Below the pieces are notes generated by a model. The model saw only the letters and a program-made list of their open reading frames with translations. It searched no databases and was not told where the DNA came from. Made by a program: the position numbers and the translations under genes. A stretch of DNA of 64,000 bases from Zeugodacus cucurbitae (Eukaryota; Arthropoda; Insecta; Diptera; Tephritidae): NCBI RefSeq assembly GCF_028554725.1, contig NC_071667.1, positions 28,229,501 through 28,293,500 on the forward strand, written 5' to 3'. This document shows, piece by piece, positions 12,113 through 24,304 of the stretch. Each line of letters opens with the position of its first letter. Within the stretch, counting starts at the first letter, position 1.

Positions 12113-13345
12113 GGTTCCGTCCTCTCATAATTTGACGTCGCAATCAATGCATACATCAGCTTCTTTGCGGAATATGGTCGGACGAAAGCATGCCCGACGA
12201 TTGGTATCTCAGTGTGCTTTGCCCAATCCATAAAAAGGGATGTGGAATCCCCATCTGGACCAATTACCGTGGGATAAGTATCCCCAATATCGCATATAAC
12301 GTCCTGTCGAGGTATTGTGTGAAAGACTAAGTAACTCGTCAATGAACTGATTCCACCTTATCGAAGTGGCTTTAGATCTGAAAAATCCACCATGGATCAG
12401 ATATTCACCATGCCATAAGTCTGGGAAAGACCGCAAAACTAATACACCTGTGTAAACTGATGTTGTCCAACACCAAAAGCTCCGTCAGGATCGGGAAGGA
12501 CCGCTCCAACCCGTTCGGTAGCTAACGATGTTTCAGACAGGATGACTCACTATCGTCTGACTTATTTAACCTGATGCTGGAAAAAAATAATACGAGCTGC
12601 AGAGCTGAATAGAGAAGGTACAATATTCTACATATAAGAGGGTACAGCTGCTAGCGTACGCCGATGATATTGATATCATTGGAAGCAATAACCGCGACGT
12701 TAGTCCTGCTTTTTCCGAGGAAGCGAGCGAATGAGTCTGGAGGTGAATGATGACAAGACGAAATATCTCCTGTCATCAAACAAATAGTAAGCGCATTCGC
12801 GCCTTGACTCCCAAATCACTGTTAAAGTCGTAGATAATTTTGTATATCTGGGAACCAGCATCAACAACACCAACAATGTCAGCCTCGAAATGCAACGCAG
12901 CTCACTCTTGCCAAGAGTTGCTACTTTGGACTGAGTAGGCAATTGAAAAGTAAGGTCCTCTTTCTAAGAACCAACACCAAACTCTACAAGTCGCTTATTA
13001 TTCCCGTCCTGCTTTATGTAGAAGCGACACTAGAAGTTTTTGAGAGAAAAGTTTTGCGCAAGATTTATTTATTTATCTAAGCATTGGAAACGGCGAATAC
13101 CGCAGACAATGGAACGATGAGCTGTACGAGTTATACGACGACATTGACATAGTTCAGTGAATAAAAAGACAGCGGCTACGCTGGCTAGGTCATGTTGTCT
13201 GAATGGGCGAAAACACTCCTGTTTTGAAAGTGTTCGTTACAGTACCCGCCGGAAGAAGCAGAGGAAGAGGAAGGCATCCACTCCGTCAGAAAGACCAGTG
13301 GAGATGTTTCACTTGGGATTTCCAACTAGCGCCAAATTGCAAGGG
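12113..13345 (+). pseudogene. RTE-like LINE, degenerate reverse transcriptase (copy 1)
   Basis: The plus strand carries reverse-transcriptase motifs in order but in shifting frames. First comes a CALPNP-K type block (about 12215-12240), then NYRG-like sequence, then a GFR-KSTMDQIFTM region (about 12365-12415). The catalytic box LLAYADDIDIIG follows at 12648-12683, with YADD at 12657-12668. After it come an NDDKTKYLLSS block (about 12747-12780), the NNTNNVSLEMQR region, and a C-terminal RWLGHVV-MGENTPVLKV tail (about 13180-13230). The catalytic Asp pair is intact, but several stops make it non-functional. The family is RTE-like by overall motif layout. It is the same family as the minus-strand copies at 17.8-19.4 and 20.5-21.0 kb. 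Confidence 0.75.
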
Positions 13346-15916
13346 AAAGTGAAGAATGGTTCTTACGCCTACAATCAAATGTCCAAATAACTATAAACTC
13401 TTTCGAAAAATATTAGTAATCTTTTGAATAGCATTAATGGAACAAGCTATTCTATTGCATCATGGAACAAAGTCCTATGATCTCGTTTAATGTATAGGTC
13501 TAATTTTTAAACAATTTTGGCCGTAATCATTCGCTTTTTAATTCCAACCAAAAATCTCTTTATTTTCCGCTATCATTTCATATAACTCAGTCAATGGCAT
13601 TGTCATCTTTACTGACGCACATACTATTGGCACGATAAGCGGAGTAGTTATGTGTATGTGGCAACATTAAAATGGTAATCGATTTTTAATCGTCAACCTT
13701 CAACAGCAAGTGAGCCGCAAAATACGAGTAAGGGGACGACGAAAGAAGAAGAAGACGCAAGTGAAGCGGATGAGTAAACCAACTGAGACTCATTGTGAGT
13801 GGCTCATCAGTTGCAGCAGCACAAAAATCACGCGCAAGCACAAATCGGAAGGAGTACACGCTTCCGTCACTAAAGAGAATAAAAATGTGTATCGTAAACA
13901 TTAGTAATGACAATCGTCCGTTGAAGTTAATAGTTGTGCTCGTTCTTAAAAGACAACCCGGTCTTCTTTTTCATCTTTTGGTAAACTGCCATGATTTCGA
14001 GCACTTTATAACCTCCGCACTACACTACACTACACTTACTGGCACTTTTTTAGAGTTGAGAAACACTTCCGTTATGTTTTTACTCTTGTTGCAACTCCGA
14101 CTTTGTCTAATTATGGCGGCAAACAATAATATGCTGATGCTTGCACAAGTGCTGCCACCAATTACTACTAAAGTGTACTCGTATACACCTTTGTAATTGC
14201 AGCTTATTGCATTCTTCCTCTCAAACGCATGGCGGTTGTAATGATTTTCGGAAGGATTTACTTTTGCCACATGCCACAAGATCGTTAGGCGCGCATGCTG
14301 CATCATTAACTGTTAATTAATTTAACAGCAGTATGTGTGTGCCGCTTCTTAACCGTTAACGGAAGTAATAGTATATTCAGTTTTTATTGTTCCCTATTAT
14401 GTCGCTCTTCTAAAAGCGCATGCAAACTTTAGATTATGACTTCAAATCGGACAAAGTGTTAATTTTGAAAGCGCGGAAGTTGTTTAACTTTTGCGTCCGT
14501 CTCTCTTGGTAAGAAGCATGATGTGAGCACGCTTTCAACAATTAGGGTAATAGTTCAGTGTGTATTCTTATCACGGGTGGAAAAGTGGCCGACTTTGAGG
14601 CATTGACTGCAAAGATTTCTGCTCCGCATGCTAGGGTACCTTAAGGAGCGCAATTTCGAGTGGTTTATATTTACCTATGCAGGCCTTAATAACATTGTTT
14701 CATCAAGTGAGCCCAAGTATATATGTTTCTATGCGTAATTGTATCTACGTTGACCGATGCTAATGATATCAACCGTCTACCTTACAGCTAGATACATACA
14801 AAGGTATGAGCATAAATATGTGATAAATTTGTACTCTAAGCAATGCTTCGGCTTATGCCACACCATTAACGATGCCCTACAATTCAGGCGAAGATGACCA
14901 ACTGTCTAGTGCTCTAATTGCTACTGCCACAAATGAACATAATTATGCCGTTATTTCTTCTGTCGTAGTTGCAACAACGATGATGGTAAGCTACAATGGT
15001 GAGACAGGTCGACAAATGCTTATAGGGAAAGACTAATGAGATAGAATTTGGGGGAGTAAGGCGGTTAAATACCTTTGAATACGAGTTGCACCAAATGAGT
15101 TCAAGAAAATTAAGGGAAATGCAAAACAAAGCCTTGCAAATAAATTGAAAGTATATGAGAAGCGAGCAAGCATGCATTAAGTACAAAAAAAGAAAGAACA
15201 CACAGCCGAATCTAAATCTCTTTTGTCTCAAATACGTTTCGGTGATTGATTATTTTCGCATGTAAATCATACGACAAATTAATCAATGCTAATGACACTC
15301 TACGGCCACTTGACAAAGGAGTGTCACACTGAAAAACCTGGCATACAGTACTTGTGGGTACCCTGTAGGAAAATATTATGTGAATAGCGGTGGTTTTTTG
15401 ATATTTCCTAAAGATTATAAAAAGTACATTTTCGCAATCTTTATAAGCGACTTATAATAACGAGATATTCATTTGCATTATTTGGAAATATATATAATAT
15501 TATTTTTTTTATCAAACAATTGACATACATACATATAAATGAAAAAGCTTGGAATCTTGAAAATATTTTGGGAACCCAACATAGCGCTCAATATGCGTGT
15601 GAGTTGGCAAATCTAAATCAGTGAATTTCTCTACGAGGCATTTTCGCTAATAGCACAATTGTTAGCTTTGGCGAGACAAAGCGGAAGTTGCAAGTGTCAA
15701 CTGCGGAAATAACGAATGAGTTGTCACTTAAATGATTTGTAAGATTAGCAAGTACTGTTTGTGGAGTGCGACCGACTGGTAGGTGGTTGTGAGAGTGTTC
15801 AAAAACTGTCGTGACGTTTACAGTGTTGACACGTTCCAAGCATTTTTCTATTATATAAGTTATATAAAATTTTCATAGTAATTTCCAAATTGACAATGAT
15901 GTTGAAACCTTTAGAA
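13346..15916. other. Unannotated stretch
   Basis: No supported gene. A short (CACTA)n tract lies at 14018-14036. The open frames around 13700-14300 overlap each other on both strands and resemble no family. Confidence 0.45.
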
Positions 15917-16095
15917 TAGGGCTCTTAAATTTATTCGAATAACCTGAAAACCGATTAATCGAATAACAGGTTTGTAACTGTTCGTATGAACAACTTACGG
16001 CAATCCGAATACTGCAAACCGAATATTATTATTCGAATTATGCGCTATCCGGTTAATTCAGTTAGTCGATTAGTCGAATAGAGTAGAGCTCTTTA
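15917..16095. mobile_element. Probable hAT-type MITE
   Basis: A 179-bp island full of TTCGAAT/CGATTAATCG palindromes. The left end (TAGGGCTCTTAAATTTATTCGA) and the reverse complement of the right end (TAAAGAGCTCTACTCTATTCGA) share GCTCT and ATTCGA blocks as imperfect terminal inverted repeats. A TTTAGAA motif lies just outside both ends (15910-15916 and 16097-16103), with 7 of 8 bases matching if extended by one. This fits the 8-bp target duplication of hAT elements. It is too short to code for anything. The class is inferred from end sequence and target-site length. Confidence 0.55.
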
Positions 16096-17775
16096 TTTTA
16101 GAAACTATCAAATGAACACTATTCATTATGACAGTGAGTCTTTATTGGTATCAACTCTCCGCGTATAATACAAATTAACTATTACTATGGAAAATTTAAC
16201 TTTAAACTAAATTAAAAACTTTAACAAAGTGTCTGCCAATTCGATAACTTGGGTGGAAATATCTTCATAAAACCTGGCACACAGTTGAGAATCGACCTAT
16301 CATGTGACGTCACTAAATTGTCGAAAAGTGAATGTAACACAAAAGCTTTTCAGTGCTTTTAGGCAATCGGAGAGATTGGTTCAAAGTCGAGAGCCCGTTT
16401 CGGTTTACACCATTCCATGGACCTCATATACCGACTAAATACTATGTGAGTTGTTTTAATTAACGACATGTGAGACCACTTATACAAAGTATGCATTAAC
16501 GGATAATTAACTCGATTTTCATCATTAAAATAATATTTCCAAAAAATATCATGGGAGAAAGAGTTTCAAAAGAAGCAAATCCTAATAACGGCTTTATTAA
16601 AGTAATACACTTAACTGTAAACAAACCAAATCTTCTTGAAATAATGACAAAATGGCAGCTTATGTGGCCATTGCACCATTTCTTCAATTAAAGAGTTGGA
16701 AATCTTCGAGTACGAAATAAACGCGTACACCAGCATAGAGACACCCATAAAATCAGGCATTCACTTACTACTCTCACATATGTTTGTGTATGCGTGTGCG
16801 CTCTTTTGCCGTTTAATCCGCTCAAAGGATAAATAAACCTTTTACAAAGGCGTTGCAGCAAACGTAAAACGACGCAACGGATAACAAGGAAGCTGGAAGA
16901 AAAAGTTAAAAATTATAAGGAATTACCAAGCAAAAGACATTTGGCTAATTTACAACAGCCAAACGGTTACTGAGTTGCGTTTCTCAGTCATTTGCTGTTA
17001 TCTTAATAAACATTTTATGCTAATGCGTTGCGTAAACATCGGACGACGGTTGACTCCAACCACCGAAAATGAACAGACAGAAAGAGTTTCATACACGCAT
17101 ACACACATATGAATGTGTGAATATGTGTGTAATGCGTGTGTGTTTGTCAAGAACAGAAGACGGTTTTGCAAGGTTGCTCTGGCAGCCAAAATCTTTAAAA
17201 CTTAAGCATATAAACATTAACCAACGCGTTTGAGGAGGCGATGTCTCAAGTTGCTCAAAACGATTAAATAAAGATTACAAACAAGTACAACAACAAGTGA
17301 GGTGTGTAAGTTTTTCGAGTTTGAGTAAAGGAATGTGAATTAAGTGCTAATGAAGTGACAACATTCACAATTTTTACTTGGCAAAGGATTGCGCCTTTGA
17401 ATGGCTAATTCCTACGGTGTGTACTATATGGGCGCAAAGAATGTGTGTAAGCATATACATACACTAGGGTGGTACTTAAAGAACTGCAACATAACTTTAG
17501 CGCTCGAGTCTGGCTCTGCAAGTTCTGTACTAGTGTTCCAGTCACCATCTGACGTTTCTAGGCTTAAATTTGAGAGAATTAAATCAATAACTTATTTTTT
17601 TGTGTCAGAAAATCTTCACAAAGTTTACCAACCAACAAATTAGACCGAGTTAGCTTGTATATATTTTATATTATATATAGTGCTGACTCAATGGGAATAG
17701 ATATGCTCCCTAAAAAATTTGTTAAATAAAATATAAAAATGTACTTATTATTATAAAACATATTGCTGTAGAGAT
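16096..17775. other. Unannotated stretch
   Basis: AT-rich, with a TG/CA-rich tract near 17095-17145. An 80-codon frame at 17401-17643 starts with ATG but has no recognisable features. I do not call it a gene. Confidence 0.45.
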
Positions 17776-19440
17776 TATATATATATATTTGGCGTAGGAA
17801 CCGCTTTAAGCGATTATAGCCGAATCCACCAGAGCGCGCCACTCGTTTCTCCTATTTGCTTTTTGGCGTCAACTGGAAACACCAAGTGAAGCCAGGTCAC
17901 TTTCCACTTGATCCTTCCATCGGCGTGGAGGACGTCCTCTTCCGCGGCTTCCTCCAGCTGGTATTGCATCGAACACTTTTAGAGCTGGAGTGTTTTCATC
18001 CATCCGCACAACATGACCTAGCCAGCGTAGCCGCTGACTTTTTATTCGCTGAACTATGCCAATGTAGTCGTATAAACCGTACAGCTCATCGTTCCATCGT
18101 CTGTGGTATTCGCCATTACCAATGTTAAGAGGACCATAAATCTTGCTTGGTAATCGGATGTTGTCATCGTCCACGCTTCAGCGCCATACATCAGGACGGG
18201 AATAATAAGCGACCTGTGGAGTTTTATTTTCGTTCGTCGAGAGAGGACTTTACTTTTCAATTGGCTACTCATTCCAAAGTAGCACCTGTTGGCAAGAGTG
18301 ATTCTGCGTTGGATTACGAAGCTGACATTGTTAGTGTTGTTAATGCTGGTTCCCAATTGTACGAAACTATCTTCTTCTACAACTTCAAAGTTAGGATTGT
18401 CAACAGTGACGTGGGAGCCAAAACGGGAGTGCGCCGACTGTTTGCTTGATGACAGGAGATATTTCGTTTTGTCCTCATTCACATCCAGACCCATACGCTT
18501 CGCTTTCTTATTCAGTCTGGAAAAAGCAGAACAAACGGCGCGATTGTTGCTTCCGATGATATAAATATCATCGGCATTCGCCAGCAGATGTACACTCTTA
18601 TAGAAGATTGTACCTTCTCTATTTAACTCTGCAGCTCGTATTATTTTTTACAGCAATAGAGTCACACTGTCTGAAGCCTCGTGTGGTATCGAACGACTCG
18701 GAGAGATCCTTCCCGATCCTGACGGAGCTTTTGGTGTTGCTCAACGTCATTTTAAATAGCCGTATTAGTTTCGTAGGGATACCAAATGCAGACTTCGCGG
18801 CATATAGGGAGCTCCTTTTCGTGCTATCGAAGGCAGCTTTAAAATCGATAAAAAGGTGGTGAGTGTCAATTTTTCTCTTACGGGTCTTTTCCAAGATTTG
18901 GCGCATGGTAAATATCTGGTCCATAGTGCATTTTCCAGGTCTAAAACCACACTGATAAGGTCCAATCAGTTCGTTGACGTTAGACTTAGACTTAACACAA
19001 TACGCTCAACAGGACCTTATAAGCGATATTGAGAAGACTTATACCACGGTAATTGGCGCAGATTGTGGGGTCTCCCTTTTTATGGATTGGGCAGAGCACA
19101 CTGAGATTCCAATCGTCAGGCATGCTTTCTTTCGACCATTTCAAAGAAGCTGATGCATGCACCTTATCAGTTCTTCGCCAACGTATTTGAATAGCTCGGC
19201 CGGTAATCCATCGGCCCCCGCCGCTTTGTTGTTCTTCAGGTGGGTAATTGCTATTCGAATTTCTTTATGGTCGGGTAATGGAACATCTTTTCTATCGTCA
19301 TCGATTGGGGAATCGGGTTCGCCATCTCCTGGTATTGTACTTTCACTGCCATTCAACAGGTCGGAGAAGTGTTCCCTCCATAATCCCAGTATGCTCTGGA
19401 CATCCGTTACCATATTACCTCCTCGGTCCCTACATGATAA
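17776..19440 (-). pseudogene. RTE-like LINE, 5'-truncated (copy 2)
   Basis: The minus strand reads, in order, HLKNNKAAGADGLPAELFK (fingers, about 19190-19250), a GFRPGKCTMDQIFTMRQ-like palm entry (about 18900-18945), FIDFKAAFDS (about 18835-18865) and the catalytic region at 18553-18588. An NEDKTKYLLSSSKQS block and thumb sequence (18054-18494) follow, then an RLRWLGHVVRMDENTPALKV tail (about 17960-18040) that continues as RGRGRPPRRWKDQVESDL. The catalytic YADD is NADD here: codon AAT, complement of 18576-18578. The endonuclease half is missing, so the copy is 5'-truncated at about 19440. The 3' end abuts a (TA)n tract (17776-17790), as expected for RTE tails. Confidence 0.8.
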
Positions 19441-20460
19441 ATATTAAAATACTTTCGTTCTAAGCTTACAGACTACTCAAATTGTTAATATACTTTAACA
19501 AGAATTCGATACCACGCTAACCCGTAAGGGGCCTAGATTTTTTTCGACTAAATGCTGAGCATAACATCACGCTCCGTCTGATGTTTCATCTTACGGACTG
19601 TAATATTTCAGAACCCTTCTGCTGGTTCTTGAGTTACCGAGTGAGGTTTTTAGGATTCCGAAATTTCAATGTGAAAAGATACACTTAAAGCTAAAAAATA
19701 TTTATGAATACCCAAAATCTCAATCATCCTCGAGCCTTTTTCTTCAAATACCTCACCGCCAAGTTTAAATACATATGTGTCTCGTGTGTTACTCGGCTTT
19801 TTACTCAATTACAAAAACGCGCCATGCAAATTGCTGCCACTTCGCTTACAAATCACTGCGTATTATTACAGTGGTGCACTTTTATTGATATTTTGTGATA
19901 TTTTGTTATTGTTGTGGCGTCATGATTATTGTTGACTACTATATCATTAAGTCAAGTACATACATAATAATATCACCTCAGAAATGGACCCCTTTGGGCG
20001 CAGCAAAAAGGCGGTCGGTCACCAACGTATACGAGTCGGTAACACTCGCATACACGCACATCGCACACTCACACGAACACTGTCATACATATGGTGAATA
20101 CAACAATTGCTTTGCTGGTGCTGATGTTGCCTCAGTGCTGTTGGGGTAAATGCAAATTGTATGACAACCAAATTGAGTATGTTTTTGTTGCTCGACAATC
20201 GGCGTTGCCATTTGACAATTTCACCGCGAATGCAAATTTATGAACCAGCTCCATAAAGGAAATTGTTGGCCATTGAAATAAATAACTGTTATTGTTATGG
20301 TGAAGGGTAATAAATATAGAGAGGCAAATTAATTTGTTGTACTCAAAGCCCAAAACTCGTAAAGCTGGATATTTCACAGTTGATTTTTAAAAGGTAAAAG
20401 TTTTGTGAAAAATTTAAAGTTTTTATAGAGTTAGAACAGATATATTCCGCAAAACGTTTT
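19441..20460. other. Unannotated stretch between LINE copies
   Basis: No gene is supported. It could be older insert debris, but I recognise no terminal repeats. Confidence 0.45.
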
Positions 20461-20985
20461 CTCTCCTAGTGCCGTCTCATCGGATGTCGACATCGTCCAT
20501 GCTTCTGCACCATAAAACAAGACGTGATAATGAGGGTATTGTAGAGTATGATCTTTGTTCGTCGAGAGAGGACTCTTCTTTTAAATTGTCTACTAAGTCA
20601 ATAGTAGCACCTGTTGGCAAGAGTGATTCTGCATTGGATTTCGTGGCTGATTCCAAGATAGCCTAAATTATCTACAACTTCAAAGTTATGACTTTCAAAA
20701 GTGACGTGAGAGCCGCGAATGCGTCGTCGCAGACTGTACCTTCTCTATTTAGCAATAGATCGAAGATGCAGCACGATAGTGAGTCAGCCTGTCTGAAAGC
20801 TGGCCGACTCGGAGATTTTCTTCCCAATCGTGACAGAGCTCGATAGGACCTTAAATGCCATATTGAGGAGGCTTATCTCACGGTAATTGGAGCAGATTGT
20901 GAGATCTCCCTATTTGATGATTGCGCAGAGTATACTTAGGTTCCAATCGTCGGACATGTTTTCGTCCGACCATTTCTGCACCTTT
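20461..20985 (-). pseudogene. RTE-like LINE, internally deleted (copy 3)
   Basis: Blocks match copy 2 on the same strand: the sequence around GTCGAGAGAGGACT, the CACCTGTTGGCAAGAGTGAT stretch, the GTACCTTCTCTATTTA junction and the CACGGTAATTGGAGCAGATT block. The segment that should hold the catalytic ADD box is absent between about 20735 and 20760, so there is an internal deletion. Differences from copy 2, such as the GATAATGAGGGTATTGTAGA stretch, suggest a second subfamily. No intact frame. Confidence 0.7.
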
Positions 20986-22220
20986 CAAGCACATCAAGTA
21001 AATAAATGCACATAATGTACATAATACATTTCAATTAATTTTTGTTTGCTCTCGAAGCTAAGCCAGCCTGTATTGCGCCTATTAAAAATTTTCATCGTAT
21101 ATAAATCGTAAAAGGGTGACTTTAATCTTCAGTGAGTTATTGCTCTCATAATCTGCGGCATACAAAGTCTATTAGTAAAATAAGATGTATTGCTTGGATA
21201 TAAGAAGACAAAGGCAATGGAAAGATCAAAAATATACAAGATACTTTTCTTGAAGCCACGATTTATGTTTAGTATTGAGAAATATCTATATGAATATTGA
21301 ATATGATGCATCGGTATTTTATCTATTATTTTAGACTTTTATATAGATCGTATGCAATACTCAAATATGATAATTATTTTTATAATTTTTGTAATATTTA
21401 GATTTCAGAACATAAGCAATCACATATCAATCTAACTGTTTAATACCGTAACTGTTCAGCTGATATCTTCTTTGCGATCTTCAATCATCACTGTGAGCAA
21501 TTTATTACAAATGTATGTATGTAAAACTATTTTTCTTTTAATTTATAAAGCTCCTCATACATACATACAAACAAATATACACACATACAAACTCACATAG
21601 AAACTTATGTACTTTATAGCGCTTGTATAAATGTCACACTGTGTTGTATATACATACATATATATAAAATAAAAATATTTGTAACTAATTAAATTAAAAA
21701 TAGCTTAAACGAAATTCTTGAATTTCAAACACTCAAATACTTTGTAGTTAAAATGCTGGCAAAGCAACAACAAGAAAAACATTAGCAACAAAATGAAAGC
21801 AATAACCCTGTTAATGCCGATGTAATACAAGTTTTAGCTGCTACATTCATAACATTCGTCGGCAGCGGCAGTAACAACAACAACAACAATTCGCAAGTAT
21901 GTAGTATGTACACGTATGACGACGACAACATTAGCGACAAAAATGTGCACATTTCAATTAAGAATTTAACGGCACCAGACATGCCGCCGCAATTGAAATC
22001 GATTACAACCAATGAGTGACAACTAAAGAGTCAACAACAAAACGTATAGCAACAACAAATGTTAAGCAAGCATCAGTTAGTAGTAAATGAATAAAATATT
22101 GTCAATAAGAGCTAGCATGGCAAGTGATCTAACAGTGCATGCGAACAAAAACAACAATGCAATAAAGAGATAATTCTCGACGTTGTGGAGATGCGCCATA
22201 GCTACATACATACATACATA
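20986..22220. other. Unannotated stretch
   Basis: AT-rich with CATA/TATG microsatellite-like tracts (21505-21665) and CAA-rich sequence (21770-22050). No gene seen. Confidence 0.45.
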
Positions 22221-22222
22221 TA

Positions 22223-22789
22223 CAGTATACTCTCGAAAAGTAAATCGATTGGTATTTTGGGTAATTTACTTTTTCGAATAATTTACTTTTCGAAATATAT
22301 ACATAAATTATCTGTTTTTATAATATTAAATGCATTTTTAAACTTAAAAAATTCATTCATTTATTTGATTCAATAAAACATATGGATTTACATGAAAAAC
22401 ATATTTACATTTACATACATACATATGTATTTACTATGAAGAGAAAAAATCTTGAATATTCTTTTGTTTTTTTTTACTTTTGCAATATATTTTCTGACCA
22501 TTTTTGTACGACAATTCAAAAAGTCTGACACCTGATTTGCATCGTTTTCATTTTTAAACCAGTGGATCAAGTAGGAGAGTTTATTTACTAAAAAGACGCG
22601 ATAAACAAGAGAGTAAGTGTTTTTGCAACATCGTAAAAAACGCTGCTTGTTCGTTTCGAATTTTTTATCACACTCTCTGAAAAGTAAATTAAAAAATCTA
22701 CTTTTTCGAGGTGCATGTGTAATCTTAAAGGTGATTAACTTTTCCGCGATTATTTACTTTCTGAGAATTTACTTTTCGAGAGTATACTG
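22223..22789. mobile_element. pogo/Tigger-like MITE with perfect 23-bp TIRs
   Basis: The element starts CAGTATACTCTCGAAAAGTA at 22223, and the exact reverse complement ends at 22789. The TIRs are perfect over 23 bp (22223-22245 and 22767-22789). TA dinucleotides flank both ends (22221-22222 and 22790-22791), matching the TA target of the Tc1/mariner superfamily. The CAGTA start is typical of pogo/Tigger. The GAAAAGTAAAT motif recurs several times next to both ends, probably transposase-binding sites. A minus-strand frame (22388-22570) reads WFKNENDANQVSDFLNC and could be a helix-turn-helix relic, but that is speculative. At 567 bp it is non-autonomous. Confidence 0.8.
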
Positions 22790-22791
22790 TA

Positions 22792-23261
22792 TGTATACTT
22801 ACATACATATATAAATGTATGCGAAAACTGGTGTAGTTTTGATAGAGAGTGTTCTTCAACTTCTTTCAATTTAAAATAGCATTTTGTTATTTTTATTGCC
22901 ACAGCCAACAGATGTGACCATGGTTTTGATGGGTAAATTAAGGACTTTGCTGTTACCATTCAAATTTAAATTTTAACTGATTTGTCACTAATTTTTTGGT
23001 GTTTGTAACGGAGTTCTGAGAGACTTTGCACGTATTTTCTCAATTTTGCACCGTATCATAAGGTGATAATATATCACATTTACAATATGTTTTGTTGAGA
23101 TACAATCTCAAATAGATTTTGTGATGGCTACTTAAAGATTTTAAAGGGCGAAGACACATTATTAAAAAAAATATATATACACACATATTAGGTCTACAAC
23201 TTTGCTTCCCCGTTTTTTTGTGAATTTAAGAATTTTTTTTGTATAAAAACGGTTACAAAAA
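22792..23261. other. Unannotated stretch
   Basis: AT-rich sequence with CATA tracts immediately right of the MITE. No gene. Confidence 0.45.
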
Positions 23262-24304
23262 TGTTATTCAAAATATCGGATCATTTCCACGACCACAAAA
23301 TTACGAAAACCTATAAAGTATCATAACAAAGACATAAAAAATGAATTGAAAGAAAGCATATGTGAATCTATTTTTTTTTTTTTGGGACCCCGTTCCCTAA
23401 TACTTTCATTGTACATATCTCGTGAACTACCAAAGTTATATAAACTAAACTTTCTGCAGTCACTTCCCTTACGTACCCTATCACACACCATGAAAATAAT
23501 AACCATGCCCACCTCCCATACAAAGGTTATGTTGAAAATTACTAAAAGTGCGTTAACTCACTAACGGAAAAGTCAGAAAACGTAAATTTTACAGAAGAAA
23601 TGGCAGAAAAAAGCTGCTCTCAGATTTCAAAAAAAATGGAAAATGAGCGTGGCATACCCCACTTATGAGTCAAAAACCATTTCTCAAAAACTACTACGAT
23701 TTCAATGAAATTTGGTACAAATTATTCTATTGACACCCTGATAACATCGATAAAAAATGGGCGAAATCGGTTCCATCTGATTCCTTCACTTTGTGATATA
23801 TACAATAGGAACCAATGAAGCTAGCGGACTAAAACTTTACACAAATATTGTATTTGAGGTTTGGCATCAATTGTCGAAATCTGACTATAACTTTTCAAAG
23901 CCCCGGATATCGAACATGCAGAACTTACAGCCTAAGGTAATTTTTCAATAAAAGTATCGGTAAATCTTTTTTAGGTTTTTTACTTTAATTCAGAAGAAAT
24001 ATTTTTCTTTTAATAGTTTATCTACGTATCAAAAATGGTTAAAATCGGGTCATAACTACCTACATAGCTCCCATATACATAATTATAAGCTTTCTAAATA
24101 TACGGCGGGCTTTATACCCTATAAATCGGTCAATATGTGAAATATCTTAGGCAAATTAAGTGAGCGTATAGGCTTAGATATATTGCACCTTGGTGGTGAA
24201 AATGGGTGAAATCGGTTTAAGAATTATCTAATGAAATTACATCAATAAATTGCGAGAGTATAAAATGTTCAGTTACACCCGAACTTAGCCTGTTCTTACT
24301 TGTT
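23262..24304 (+). mobile_element. DINE-1/mini-me-like element, copy 3 (5'-truncated)
   Basis: It begins inside the family, at sequence equivalent to about 1570 of copy 1 (GGATCATTTCCACGACCACA), and runs to the 3' end with TTGCGAGAGTATA, the GTTC-GTTACACCC-GAAC hairpin and CTTACTTGTT. The 5' subterminal repeat and GTCY tract are absent. The 3' part has the ACCAATGAAG-TAGCGGA module of copy 2. It also has an extra stretch (about 24090-24220) shared, inverted, with copy 5 at about 39625-39760. Confidence 0.7.
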
